From assembly GCA_027013095.1 (NCBI GenBank), contig JALUYI010000019.1, positions 186,001-250,000 on the forward strand: 64,000 nt of DNA, read 5' to 3'. Source of the stretch: Paracoccaceae bacterium (GTDB taxonomy: Bacteria > Pseudomonadota > Alphaproteobacteria > Rhodobacterales > Rhodobacteraceae). Below are positions 34,333 to 45,514 of the stretch, piece after piece; positions within the stretch are counted from its first letter, which is position 1, and every line of letters begins with the position of its first letter. The notes under the pieces are model-generated. The model ran no database searches and was not told where the DNA came from. It was given only the letters and a program-made list of their open reading frames with translations. The translations under genes and the position numbers were made by a program.

Positions 34333-34914
34333 ATGATGTTTGAACCCCGGTCATTTTGCGCGCGCCTGAAACCTGTGGTGCTGGTTCTTCTGGTCCTGAC
34401 TTTGGCGGGGTGCAAATTCTCGCTGCCGTTTCTGCGGGTGGCAAAGCGGGCACCGCCACCGGCCGAGGCGGCGTTGGGCTGCGATCCGGCCAATGCCGCC
34501 TGTGTGCCGGTGCATCAGCCCGGTGAAACCACGGTTTTTCCGAAACACCGCCCCGGCAGTATCGCCGCGGTGGGGGCGCCCCAGACCGCCGAGGTTCTGG
34601 ATGTCACCACCCCAGCCGAGCGCAAGGCTGCACAGGCCGGACGGAAAGGCCAGCACGAGAAAAAGCTGGGCAAGACGATTGCCAGTCTTGGCGCCGTCAG
34701 CGACCCCGGGTTCTGGCTGAAGACGCCGCTGGTCACCAAGGCCGCGCCCGGGCGTGTGATCTGGGCCAGTAATGGCAACAGTATCAAGCTGGTCTTGATG
34801 CCCAAGGACGGCCCCAAGGGTGGTGGCAGCCAGATTTCGCTGGCGGCGATGCGGGCGCTGGAAATTCCGCTGACCACCTTGCCCGAGCTGATCGTTTTCC
34901 GGCTGCGCAAATGA
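34333..34914 (+). CDS. hypothetical lipoprotein
   Basis: A 193-residue protein with a lipoprotein signal: hydrophobic stretch (residues about 13-25) and the lipobox LTLAGC with Cys about 27. The mature part is basic and Pro/Ala-rich early, then has a globular C-terminus with PGFWLKTPLV and ISLAAMRALEIPLTTLPELIVFRLRK. I do not recognise a characterised family. Its stop overlaps the acyl-CoA synthetase start by four bases, so the two are translationally coupled, though a functional link is not evident. Confidence 0.75.
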   Translation: MMFEPRSFCARLKPVVLVLLVLTLAGCKFSLPFLRVAKRAPPPAEAALGCDPANAACVPVHQPGETTVFPKHRPGSIAAVGAPQTAEVLDVTTPAERKAAQAGRKGQHEKKLGKTIASLGAVSDPGFWLKTPLVTKAAPGRVIWASNGNSIKLVLMPKDGPKGGGSQISLAAMRALEIPLTTLPELIVFRLRK

Positions 34915-36554
34915 GTACGGCCCCGAACCAGACCCCGGAGCGCAAGCTGTTTCATGCGCCCGCCGGCTGGGATCAGCTGCGCGCCGGGTTTTCATGGGAT
35001 GTGCCGACCCTGTTCAATATGGGGGTGGCGTGCTGTGACGATTGGGCGGCGGCCGATCCAGAGCGGCCAGCGGTGATTCACATCACCCCGGATGGCGCGC
35101 CCGAGGTTCACAGCTATGGGCAGATGCAGCGACGCTCGAACGCGCTGGCCAATGCCTTTCGCGCGCGGGGATTGCGGCGTGGCGACCGTTGCGCGGTTCT
35201 TTTGGCGCAATGCCCTGAGGTGCTGTTGACGCATTTCGCCTGTTTCAAGCTGGGCCTGATCAGCCTGCCACTGTTCACCCTCTTTGGCGAGGACGGGCTG
35301 GCCTATCGTTTGCAGGACAGCGGCGCGCGGGCGGTGGTGACGGACCGGGCCAATCTGCACAAGATTTACGCGATCCGCGACAGGCTGCCGCAGCTTTCGG
35401 TGATTACCGTGATCGAAGGGCCCGAAGACGGAGCGCATGGGTTTTATGAGGACATCGCCGCCGCCTCGGATCGGTTTCAGCCGGTTCAAACCCGCGCCGA
35501 TGATCCGGCGGTGATCATCTATACCTCGGGAACTACCGGCCCGCCCAAGGGCGCCTTGCATGCGCATCGCTTTCTGCTGGGTCACCGCCCCGCGGTCGAG
35601 CTGCAGCACGATTTTTTCCCCCGGGTGGGGGATATCTCATGGACCCCCGCCGACTGGGCCTGGGTTGGCGGGCTGATGAATATCGCGATGATCAGCCTAT
35701 ATTACGGGGTGCCGGTGATCTCGCACCGGATGGGAAAATTCGATCCCGAGGCGGCCTATGCGCTGATCCGGCGACAGGGGATTCGCAACATGTTCCTGCC
35801 GCCGACTGCGTTAAAGCTGATGCGTCAGTTCAAGGCGCCGGCGGGCCTTGGGATACGCACCGTCATGTCCGGCGGTGAGTCCCTAGGGGCGGAGATGCTG
35901 GACTGGGGGCGCAGCGCGCTGGGCGTGACCATCAACGAGACCTATGGGCAGACCGAGTGCAACCTCTGCCTGACCTCCTCGGCTGGGATCGGCGTGCAGA
36001 AACCGGGGGCCATTGGCAAGGCGGTGCCGGGGTTTGACGTCATCATCATGGATGCCGAGGGCAACGAGCTGCCGCGCGGCGAGATCGGCCAGATCGGGGT
36101 TCGGCGCGGCAATCCGGTGATGTTCCGCGAATACTGGCAACTGCCTGAAAAAACGGCGGAAAAATATGTCGGAGACTGGCTGAAAACTGGCGATCTCGGG
36201 GTGATGGATGACGAGGGATATGTGACCTTTTCGGCCCGTGATGACGATGTGATCACCTCGTCGGGCTATCGAATCGGGCCGACCGAGATCGAGAATTGCC
36301 TGACCGGCCATCCCGATGTTGCAATGGCCGCGGCGGTGGGTATTCCCGATCCCGTGCGAACCGAGATCGTCAAGGCCTTTGTCGTTTTGCGCGATGGCGC
36401 CAGGCGCAGCGACGCGCTGGAGGCCGAGCTGATTGCCCGCGTTCGAACCCGCGTGTCCCCGCATGTGGCCCCCCGCGTGATCGAGGTCATCGACAAAATG
36501 CCGATGACCGCAACCGGCAAGATCATGCGCCGCGAATTGCGTGCCCGGGGGTGA
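34911..36554 (+). CDS. acyl-CoA synthetase (AMP-binding)
   Basis: A 547-residue adenylate-forming enzyme. The P-loop-like motif IIYTSGTTGPPKG (about residues 202-214), NETYGQTECN, WLKTGDLG and the C-terminal catalytic Lys in TATGKIMRRELR are all present. It activates a carboxylic acid to acyl-CoA; sequence resembles medium-chain acid or acetyl-CoA-synthetase-like members. It could supply substrate to the CoA pathways of this window. Its TGA directly abuts the stop of glmS on the other strand (TGATCA). Confidence 0.87.
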   Translation: MSTAPNQTPERKLFHAPAGWDQLRAGFSWDVPTLFNMGVACCDDWAAADPERPAVIHITPDGAPEVHSYGQMQRRSNALANAFRARGLRRGDRCAVLLAQCPEVLLTHFACFKLGLISLPLFTLFGEDGLAYRLQDSGARAVVTDRANLHKIYAIRDRLPQLSVITVIEGPEDGAHGFYEDIAAASDRFQPVQTRADDPAVIIYTSGTTGPPKGALHAHRFLLGHRPAVELQHDFFPRVGDISWTPADWAWVGGLMNIAMISLYYGVPVISHRMGKFDPEAAYALIRRQGIRNMFLPPTALKLMRQFKAPAGLGIRTVMSGGESLGAEMLDWGRSALGVTINETYGQTECNLCLTSSAGIGVQKPGAIGKAVPGFDVIIMDAEGNELPRGEIGQIGVRRGNPVMFREYWQLPEKTAEKYVGDWLKTGDLGVMDDEGYVTFSARDDDVITSSGYRIGPTEIENCLTGHPDVAMAAAVGIPDPVRTEIVKAFVVLRDGARRSDALEAELIARVRTRVSPHVAPRVIEVIDKMPMTATGKIMRRELRARG

Positions 36555-38375
<1,821 letters not shown>

Positions 38376-38400
38376 GAAAAAATCCTTTCAATATAATATA

Positions 38401-39765
38401 TTACGATTTGTTTTTCCGGCGCTCCCGGATCGTTCTGAGGCGCGCCATGTAGCGGGCGACAAAGCCTTCCTTGTTGTCCTGGGCCACCCGCGAGAGGGCC
38501 AGCGCATCATCCGGCACATCGCGGGTGATGACCGAGCCCGAGCCGGTCATGGCCCCGGCGCCCACCGAAACTGGCGCCACCAGCGCGGTGTTCGAGCCGA
38601 TGAACGCCCCGGCGCCGATCACGGTGGGGTGTTTCATGACCCCGTCGTAATTGCAGGTGATGGTACCGGCGCCGATGTTGGCCCCGGCGCCGATTGTTGC
38701 GTCGCCCACATAGGACAGGTGGTTGACCTTGGCGGCCTGACCCACCAGCGCGTTCTTGATTTCAACGAAATTGCCGATATGGGCGTTGTCCGCGATCTCG
38801 GCGCCCGGGCGAAGGCGGGCAAAGGGGCCGATGATCGCGCCCTGGCTGACGTGACAGCCCTCAAGGTGGCAAAAGGGACGCAAGGTTACACCGCTTTCCA
38901 CCGTGACGCCGGGGCCAAAGACGACGTTCGGCCCGATTTCGACGTCACGGCCGATCACCGTGTCATGGGCGAAAAAGACGGTCTCGGGGGCGCTGAGCGT
39001 GACTCCATTGGCCAGCGCCGATTGACGGGCTCGGTCCTGAAAGACGGCCTCGGCGCGGGCCAGCTCGGCGCGGGAATTGATGCCCTGCGTTTCGGATTCG
39101 TCGCACGCCACCGCCGCACAGGCCAGATTGCGCGCGCGCGCCAAAGCAACGATATCCGTCAGGTAATATTCGCCGCTGGCATTCTTGTTGTCCACGTTCT
39201 GAAGCAGCTCGAACAGCAGCGCTGTCGGCGCGCAGATGACGCCCGAGTTGCAGAAATCCAGCGCCAGCTGTTGGGGGGTGGCGTCCTTGGCCTCGACGAT
39301 TTTTTGCAAGGCGCCGCCCTGATCCAGAATGAGGCGGCCATAACGCCCCGGATCGCGCGCCCGAAAGCCCAGCACGACGACGGCGGCACCGTTGCTGCGT
39401 TCGGTCTGCATTTTGGCCAGCGTCTCGGGGCGGATGAAGGGGGTATCACCATAAAGGACAATGCTGTCCCCGGCGGCCGAGCCGTTCGCCAGCGCCGGGC
39501 GGGCCGCCTTGACCGCGTCTGCGGTGCCCAACTGGCGCGCCTGCACCACGACCTCGGTGTCCGGGGCGTGGGCGGCCACCGTCTGTCTGACCAGATCGGC
39601 CCCGTGTCCGGCCACCACGACGGTTTTGTCTGCGGCCATCGCTGCCGCCGTCTTCAGCGTATGGACCAGAAGTGGAGCACCGGCCAGCGGATGCAGAACC
39701 TTGGGCCGCTCCGAGCCCATCCGCGTTCCCTGACCGGCCGCAAGTATGATGAATGACAACGGCAT
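38401..39765 (-). CDS. glmU: bifunctional UDP-GlcNAc pyrophosphorylase/GlcN-1-P acetyltransferase
   Basis: A 454-residue two-domain enzyme. The N-terminal uridyltransferase starts with LAAGQGTRMGSERPKVLHPL in two parts and LYGDTPFI; the C-terminal left-handed beta-helix acetyltransferase shows hexapeptide repeats (residues about 250-430) and VNHLSYVGDATIGAGANIG. It converts GlcN-1-P to UDP-GlcNAc. GAGG lies before the ATG. It is divergent from gph with 180 bases of intergenic DNA and transcribed ahead of glmS. Confidence 0.96.
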   Translation of the reverse strand: MPLSFIILAAGQGTRMGSERPKVLHPLAGAPLLVHTLKTAAAMAADKTVVVAGHGADLVRQTVAAHAPDTEVVVQARQLGTADAVKAARPALANGSAAGDSIVLYGDTPFIRPETLAKMQTERSNGAAVVVLGFRARDPGRYGRLILDQGGALQKIVEAKDATPQQLALDFCNSGVICAPTALLFELLQNVDNKNASGEYYLTDIVALARARNLACAAVACDESETQGINSRAELARAEAVFQDRARQSALANGVTLSAPETVFFAHDTVIGRDVEIGPNVVFGPGVTVESGVTLRPFCHLEGCHVSQGAIIGPFARLRPGAEIADNAHIGNFVEIKNALVGQAAKVNHLSYVGDATIGAGANIGAGTITCNYDGVMKHPTVIGAGAFIGSNTALVAPVSVGAGAMTGSGSVITRDVPDDALALSRVAQDNKEGFVARYMARLRTIRERRKNKS

Positions 39766-39945
39766 TATGACCTCGTGAAAATTATATCTTCTTCTTAGCC
39801 ATGCCGGGGCGGGGCGGAAAGGGAAACCTGATCAACAAACCTTTCGGATCGTTACACAACGTGCCAGAATGGCCGCAAGCGGGCCGAGGGGCGCGCGCAA
39901 CACCAAAGAAACGGGGCAACTCCGGGGGCAAAACGGCGGATCCGC

Positions 39946-40620
39946 ATGGACAGCGTTATCTTTGATCTTGACGGCACCCTTGCCGATACCAGCGGCGATC
40001 TGATTGCCGCAGCGAACGCCTGTTTTCGCGACATGGGCAAAGGCGCGCAGCTGGACCCCGAGGCGGATCGGGCCGTGGCCTTCAACGGCGGTCGGGCGAT
40101 GCTGCGGCTGGGGTTTTCGCGCCTTGGTCTGGCGTGGACCGAGGCCGATGTAAGCGCCCATTTCGACACGCTTCTGGCCCATTACTCTGCCGATATCGAC
40201 CGGCACACGCGGCTTTATGACGGGGTCGTGCCGATGCTGGGGGCGTTGCACGAGGCGGGCTATGCTCTGGGGGTCTGCACCAACAAGCCCGAGGCGCTGG
40301 CCCTGACGTTGCTGGCTCGTCTGGGGCTGGACGGTTGGTTCAAATCCGTGATTGGGGCCGACACGCTGGCCTGGCGCAAGCCCGACCCGCGCCCGCTTTG
40401 CGCGGCGATTGCGCGCCTTGGCGGCGATCCTTCCCGGGCGGTTCTGATTGGCGACACCAGAACCGATTTTGAAACCGCGCGGGCGGCTGGTCTGCCCGTT
40501 GTTCTGGTCGGCTTTGGCCCTGCGGGGCGCGAGGTTGCGGCGCTTGGGCCGGACGCGCTGCTGGCGCATTTTGACGACCTGCCGGCCATCGTTGCGCGGC
40601 TGTTGCCGGGGCGGAGGTGA
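39946..40620 (+). CDS. gph: HAD-family phosphatase, phosphoglycolate phosphatase-like
   Basis: A 224-residue HAD hydrolase. Motif I is FDLDGTLAD with the nucleophile Asp7 and acid Asp9, motif II is CTNKP, motif III Lys is in WRKPDPRP, and motif IV is LIGDTRTDFE. Length, cap domain and the position next to glmU fit Gph of Rhodobacterales, which removes phosphate from 2-phosphoglycolate. The exact substrate cannot be proven from sequence. The 39946 ATG has only a weak ribosome-binding site. Confidence 0.85.
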   Translation: MDSVIFDLDGTLADTSGDLIAAANACFRDMGKGAQLDPEADRAVAFNGGRAMLRLGFSRLGLAWTEADVSAHFDTLLAHYSADIDRHTRLYDGVVPMLGALHEAGYALGVCTNKPEALALTLLARLGLDGWFKSVIGADTLAWRKPDPRPLCAAIARLGGDPSRAVLIGDTRTDFETARAAGLPVVLVGFGPAGREVAALGPDALLAHFDDLPAIVARLLPGRR

Positions 40621-40690
40621 TGGCGAATAAAGGGCAATCCATGGCTGCGCGCGGAATTCCAGAGCGGCCAAGGGCGCATGAGGCACTGGC

Positions 40691-41899
40691 ATGACAGATA
40701 TTTTCAAAGGCAGTTTCACCCAGCAGGAGCCCCTGCCAGACGCGTCAATCGCGGCTGCCCTGTCGGTGATGCAGAGCGGGCGCTTGCACCGTTACAACGT
40801 CGCCGATGGAGAGGTTGGCGAGGTGGCGCGGCTGGAGGTGGAATTTGCCGCGCGGATGGGGGCGAAATATTGCCTTGCGGTGGCCTCGGGGGGCTATGCG
40901 CTGTCCTGTGCCCTGCGCGCTGCCGGAGCGGGCCCGAAAGATGCGGTCCTGACCAACGCTTTTACCCTTGCGCCGGTGCCGGGGGCCATCGCCAACATCG
41001 GCGCGCGGCCCGAATTTGTCGAGGTCAGCGCCGATCTGGTCATTGATCTTGACGATCTTGGACAACGAATCAAAGAGACCGGCGCGCGTTTTCTGATGCT
41101 CAGCCACATGCGCGGCCACATCTGCGACATGGGGCGTCTGATGCAGATCTGCTCGGCCGCCAACGTCACCGTCATCGAGGATTGCGCCCACACCATGGGC
41201 GCGCGCTGGGCGGGGACGCTGTCAGGTCGCTTTGGGCGGGTGGCCTGCTATTCGACCCAGACCTACAAGCATGTCAACTCGGGCGAGGGGGGGCTGATCG
41301 TCAGCGACGACGCCGATTTGATGGCGCGGGCCATTCTGCTGTCGGGCAGTTACATGCTGTATGAGCGCCACCTCGCGGCACCGCCAGCCGAGGTTTTTGC
41401 GCGGTTGCGGCTGGAAACGCCGAATTGCTCGGGGCGAATGGACAATCTGCGCGCTGCGATCCTGCGCCCGCAACTGGCCGATCTCGACCGGCAGATTGCC
41501 CGCTGGAACCGGCGCTATCGGGTGGTTGAGGAGGGGCTCAGCGGTGCCCCTGGGCTGCGGTTGATCGCGCGCCCGGCCGAAGAAGAATTTGTCGGGTCAT
41601 CGATCCAGTTCTGCTTGCCGGAATTTTCCGCCGACCAGATCCGGGCGCTGCTTGCGGCGACGGCGGCGCGCGGGGTGGAATTGAAATGGTTTGGCGCGCC
41701 CGAGCCGGTGGCCTTTACCTCGCGTTATGACAGCTGGACCTATGCTCCGGCCCGGTCGATGGCACAGACCGACCGGGTGCTGGACGGGCTGATGGACATG
41801 CGCCTGCCGCTGACCTTTGACCTTGCGGATTGCGCCCTGATTGCCCGTATCATCCGGGCCGAGGTTACGCGGATTTCTGCGCTCTCCGGCGCTTTTTGA
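40691..41899 (+). CDS. DegT/DnrJ/EryC1/StrS-family PLP protein (second copy)
   Basis: A 402-residue PLP-fold protein paralogous to 22047-23261. The PLP Lys is Lys193 in TQTYKHVNSGEGG and the ring Asp is Asp164 in IEDCAHTMG. It shares the unusual LSHMRGHICDM block with its paralogue. Function is unknown; known relatives aminate keto-sugars. It is on the plus strand 70 bases after gph and its last 35 bases overlap the end of the convergent permease gene. Neighbours give no pathway clue. Confidence 0.82.
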   Translation: MTDIFKGSFTQQEPLPDASIAAALSVMQSGRLHRYNVADGEVGEVARLEVEFAARMGAKYCLAVASGGYALSCALRAAGAGPKDAVLTNAFTLAPVPGAIANIGARPEFVEVSADLVIDLDDLGQRIKETGARFLMLSHMRGHICDMGRLMQICSAANVTVIEDCAHTMGARWAGTLSGRFGRVACYSTQTYKHVNSGEGGLIVSDDADLMARAILLSGSYMLYERHLAAPPAEVFARLRLETPNCSGRMDNLRAAILRPQLADLDRQIARWNRRYRVVEEGLSGAPGLRLIARPAEEEFVGSSIQFCLPEFSADQIRALLAATAARGVELKWFGAPEPVAFTSRYDSWTYAPARSMAQTDRVLDGLMDMRLPLTFDLADCALIARIIRAEVTRISALSGAF

Positions 41900-43193
41900 G
41901 GCGTTGTGAAAACAGCCAGGCGCCGGTGGTCAGGAGCGCATAGATCACCAGAATGAAGGTCAGCTGCTCGGGGGCGTGGAGAGCTTCGTAATAGAGGATG
42001 AACGCGGTGCCCCCCAGCAGCGCTGCCATGGCCAACACGGTCAGCGCGTTATTCGAGCCGGTTTTTACGCGCATCCGATGGTTGGTCACCGCCATCAGAA
42101 AGGAGACCAGCAAAAAGGTGACGCTGCCAAATTCCAGGATGACCCGCAGGCTGCCGGCGACGACCAGTGCCCCGGCGCTTAACGCCATCAGCAGAATGGC
42201 GCGTTTGGGGATGCCGTCGCTGCGATGGCTCAGCAGGGCGGGCATGTAGCCGTCCTCGGCAATCGCTGCCAGCTGGTGCGATGCGCCAAAAAGCGTGCCG
42301 CTGATCGCGCTCATCGTTGCCAGAAGGGCGCCGGCAATGACCAGAACATTGCCCCAGACCCCCAGCGTATCGCGCGCCCCTGCAGCGAGGGCGAACTCCT
42401 TGTTTCGGATGATGTCGTCAAATGGAATGGCCAGAATGGCGCCGCTGGCGATGATGACATAGACCGCCGCGGCAACCGCAATCGCCCAATAGATGGCGCG
42501 CGGAATGTTGCGTTTGGGGTCTTGCATGTCGTTGGTGGCGTTGATCACCAGTTGAAATCCCTCAAAGGCGACGAAGGTTACCGAGGCGACGATCAGGAGA
42601 TTCAACACGGTGAAGCCGGGCGACTCGTTGATCAGGCTGGGCAGATCGGCCTGTCCGTTGGCCAGCAGGACCGCCGAAATCACCGCCAGAATGAGGACCT
42701 TGGTATAGACCATCATGTCCTCGATCCGGCCCATGCCCTTGACGCTCCAGAGATTGATCAGAGTGAAGACGCCGATAACTGCCAGCGCCACCAGTTTTCG
42801 TATCGTATCGTCCTCGGCAAACGCGGTCGAGCTGATCGCGTATGAGGCGAAGGTATAGGCATAAAGCGCGATCGTGCTGATATAGCCGAAAATCACCCAC
42901 CAACCGATCAGTGAGGCGGCAAAAGGCTCATCAGGGTAGCTCTTTTTGACAAAGGCGTAGGTGGCCCCTTCGTCCATGTAATGAAGCGCCAGCTTGACGT
43001 AGGAATACGAGGCCAGCAAGGCGATCACGCCGCCAAGAGCGATGGCCAGCGGCGCGTAAACCCCGACCATGGCGACGGAAATTCCGAGAATGGTAAATAT
43101 TCCGCCGCCGATCATGCCGCCAAGGGCGATGGCCAGAAGCTCGGGCAGGCCGAGGGCTTTGCCCCTCTGCGGGGCGGTCTTTGGTGATGGCAT
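41865..43193 (-). CDS. APC-superfamily amino acid permease
   Basis: A 442-residue integral membrane protein with about 12 hydrophobic segments. The first helix has LLAIALGGMIGGGIFTILG, the conserved glycine-rich start of APC transporters, and later EGFQLVINATNDMQDPKRNIPRA is the conserved intracellular region. It probably carries an amino acid or amine by proton coupling; specificity is unknown. GGAG stands eight bases before the ATG at 43193; a longer 5' reading has no family support. Confidence 0.85.
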   Translation of the reverse strand: MPSPKTAPQRGKALGLPELLAIALGGMIGGGIFTILGISVAMVGVYAPLAIALGGVIALLASYSYVKLALHYMDEGATYAFVKKSYPDEPFAASLIGWWVIFGYISTIALYAYTFASYAISSTAFAEDDTIRKLVALAVIGVFTLINLWSVKGMGRIEDMMVYTKVLILAVISAVLLANGQADLPSLINESPGFTVLNLLIVASVTFVAFEGFQLVINATNDMQDPKRNIPRAIYWAIAVAAAVYVIIASGAILAIPFDDIIRNKEFALAAGARDTLGVWGNVLVIAGALLATMSAISGTLFGASHQLAAIAEDGYMPALLSHRSDGIPKRAILLMALSAGALVVAGSLRVILEFGSVTFLLVSFLMAVTNHRMRVKTGSNNALTVLAMAALLGGTAFILYYEALHAPEQLTFILVIYALLTTGAWLFSQRLKKRRRAQKSA

Positions 43194-43284
43194 TGTCGCA
43201 ACTCCGGATCGTGTTTTGCTGAACTTAGGCGGCAACCAATGCGGGAACAAGGGGCGTGGTGTCCACATGCGCTTGGGTTTTTTT

Positions 43285-43305
43285 GAGTATTTTTGCAAAA
43301 AAGAC
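43285..43305 (-). repeat. dispersed intergenic element, copy 1
   Basis: Read on the minus strand it contains the core TTTGCAAAAATACTC preceded by GTCTTT. It lies in the gap between the MFS gene (ends 43324) and the permease start (43193), so it is between two minus-strand genes. Two related copies are at 48921 and 57744. Confidence 0.65.
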
Positions 43306-43323
43306 GATGCGCGGCCCGAGGCA

Positions 43324-44601
43324 TCAGGATCGGTTCAGGCGCCGCAGGACAAGGAACTGACCGGCGGCGGCAAGGGCGGAGAGGGTAAAAATCGGCGCCA
43401 GCCCGCTCCAGTCTGCCACTACTCCGGCCATGAGCGGTAGCAGAAAGGCCGGAGCCGTCAGCGCGTTGAAATAGCCGCTATAGGCCGGGCGCTGATCGGC
43501 CGGGGAAATTTCCATCAGATAGCCGATGACGGCGATGGTCAGGCCGTTCGCCAGCGCGCCGAGGGCCAGAAAGATCGCCAGAAACAGCGGAAAGGCGGCG
43601 GTCGGGGCCGGCTGGCCGGTAGTGATCATCGCCGCCAAGAGCAGCGCCGGTGCGACGCGCAACAGTGCAATGGCGCGCAACAGGCTGCCCTTGCCAAGGT
43701 GGTCGCCCCACCAGCCCCAGAGCAGGTTCGAGATCAGGGCGCCAATGGTCTGCGCCCCCAACAGCAGCGCAATGCGTCCCATGGGAAAGCCGGTCTGCCC
43801 GGCGGCGACCACGTAGAACGGCATGGCCATCAGGACCATCCCGCCCAGCCACTGGGCGTGGACAAAGGCGCGAAACCGGCGGTCCTTGTGGTAAACGGAA
43901 ATTCCGCTTTTCAGATAGGCGCCAAAACCGGGTTTGGCGGCGGGCTTTGGCCCTTGCGGCTCGCCAAGAGAGGTAAAAATGGCGGAGGAGGTGAACATCA
44001 GAACGGCCGCCATTGCAAAAATCGCGGCATAGGAGGCGGGGAAGGGCCACGTGCCCACGGCCCGGTCGGCAATCCAGGCGACGCCCAGCGCCAGCAGGCC
44101 ACCGCCGAAAAACCTTGTCGCCAGCAGCCGTGACCGGCGCGCCGAGGGAACCGCGCGGGCGACGATATCGTTGTAGGGCACAGCGACGATGCCCGAGATA
44201 AAGGCATAGCCGCTCCAGAGCGCCATCACCAGCGGAACCAGAACCCCGTGCGGCCAGCTGCCTCCCAGCGCCAGAACCAGAGCGATCAGGGCGATGAAGC
44301 TGGCGCGGCCAAAGGCTCCGATCACGTAATAGGGCATGGATTTACCACTGTTTTGTGCTAGAAAGCCGATGAAGATCTGCGGCGACAGCCAGCCAAAGCG
44401 CAGGATCGCCGTGACCGCCCCCACCAGCAGCGAGGATCCCGACAACTGATAGATCAGGGCTGCCACGATGGTTGAACTGTCCACTGCGGCCGAGCCCGCC
44501 TGAAAGGTGATTCCCGCGGCCGCCACACGGCGAAATCCCCGGCGAGACCCGGAGCGGGGTTGATGATGGGCGTCGTCAGTACTCCCCGCTTTCGTGTTCA
44601 T
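43324..44601 (-). CDS. MFS transporter
   Basis: A 425-residue major-facilitator protein with about 12 hydrophobic helices. It starts with a soluble, basic N-terminus (residues 1-30), then helices such as GITFQAGSAAVDSSTIVAAL, and a middle loop rich in charged residues. The GYAFISGIVAVPYNDIVAR region is like MFS sugar/drug proteins without a clear substrate. The start codon overlaps the stop of the CcdA-like gene by four bases (ATGA), so they are one unit. A longer upstream ORF reading is the shadow of that gene. Confidence 0.83.
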   Translation of the reverse strand: MNTKAGSTDDAHHQPRSGSRRGFRRVAAAGITFQAGSAAVDSSTIVAALIYQLSGSSLLVGAVTAILRFGWLSPQIFIGFLAQNSGKSMPYYVIGAFGRASFIALIALVLALGGSWPHGVLVPLVMALWSGYAFISGIVAVPYNDIVARAVPSARRSRLLATRFFGGGLLALGVAWIADRAVGTWPFPASYAAIFAMAAVLMFTSSAIFTSLGEPQGPKPAAKPGFGAYLKSGISVYHKDRRFRAFVHAQWLGGMVLMAMPFYVVAAGQTGFPMGRIALLLGAQTIGALISNLLWGWWGDHLGKGSLLRAIALLRVAPALLLAAMITTGQPAPTAAFPLFLAIFLALGALANGLTIAVIGYLMEISPADQRPAYSGYFNALTAPAFLLPLMAGVVADWSGLAPIFTLSALAAAGQFLVLRRLNRS

Positions 44602-45266
44602 TGGCCGCTCCAGTTTTCGGGGTTGACGAACAGGCCGAACCAGATCGACCAAAGGCCGAGCAGGATGAATACACCGGCGCTCAGGCTGCGCATGACGCGG
44701 GGCGAGGGCTTTAGTCGCTGAAGGCGGGGAAAGTCGCGCTCCGACAGGGCGTTGATGCCCAAAAGGGGCACCGATAGAGACAGCCCGAACAGTGCCATGA
44801 CGCCAAAGCCGGTCGTCAGACTGGCGCTGCCCGCCGACAGTGTGAACAGGCCGAAAATCAGTGGCGCGGCACAGGCCGGGATGTTCAGGCCAAAGGCTGC
44901 CCCCAGCAGGGCAGGGTTGCGCGCCCGTTGCCAGCCCGTCGGAGACAGGGTCAGGCGTCGGACGAACAGGCGTTGCCAGCCGGCAGCATAGCCGATCCCG
45001 ATCCCCAGATAAACGCTGCCAAACACCAGCCACAGCCCAGTCTGCACATCGATCAGGCTGCGGCCGAGCAGCGCAAACAATACGCCGATCAGCCCGGTGA
45101 CCAGCGTTCGCGTCAGGATGAAGCTGCCCATCGCCCGCCAGCGGCGACGCTGGGCTGCAATGGCGCGCAGAAACAGAAGATGCGCGCCGATCGTGCAAGG
45201 CTCGACAAAGCCGAGAAGGCCGAGGCCGACAGGAACGAGGATAAGGCCGTAGGGTTCATAACTCAT
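44598..45266 (-). CDS. CcdA/DsbD-like membrane thiol protein
   Basis: A 222-residue membrane protein with six hydrophobic segments. Two cysteines sit in membrane-edge motifs: EPCTIGAH in the first helix and IPACAAPLIFG in the fourth, the arrangement used by CcdA/DsbD-type proteins to carry electrons across the membrane. It may supply reducing equivalents for cytochrome c maturation or periplasmic thiol repair. It is translationally coupled to an MFS transporter, an uncommon partner. Exact subfamily is uncertain. Confidence 0.75.
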   Translation of the reverse strand: MSYEPYGLILVPVGLGLLGFVEPCTIGAHLLFLRAIAAQRRRWRAMGSFILTRTLVTGLIGVLFALLGRSLIDVQTGLWLVFGSVYLGIGIGYAAGWQRLFVRRLTLSPTGWQRARNPALLGAAFGLNIPACAAPLIFGLFTLSAGSASLTTGFGVMALFGLSLSVPLLGINALSERDFPRLQRLKPSPRVMRSLSAGVFILLGLWSIWFGLFVNPENWSGQ

Positions 45267-45474
45267 GTCTCGGGCATGAACCTTCCAGCGCTGGAAGGGC
45301 AAATCACAAAGATATCACGCAAATGTCAGCTTTGGGGGTGTGTCCCTGCCCGATCCCGCCATGGCCCACCTTGGTGCGTTGCCTCAGACGGTGGGGTTTT
45401 GTCGCCCTGTTACGGTGCCGGAGGTTTAGGGTTTCTTGCCGCCTTTTGGCTTGCGAAGCGGGCGCGGGACTGCT

Positions 45475-45500
45475 ATTAAATGAACAATCGTTCAATTAAT
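45475..45500. promoter_or_regulatory. 26-bp operator candidate upstream of ivd
   Basis: The arms ATTAAATGAAC (45475-45485) and GTTCAATTAAT (45490-45500) are inverted with one mismatch in 11 around AATC. The site ends 15 bases before the ivd ATG and overlaps the ribosome-binding region's upstream flank, ideal for a repressor. The symmetric TGAAC-N4-GTTCA core is TetR-like. No regulator gene is adjacent. Confidence 0.7.
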
Positions 45501-45514
45501 CAGGAGCCCCGCCG

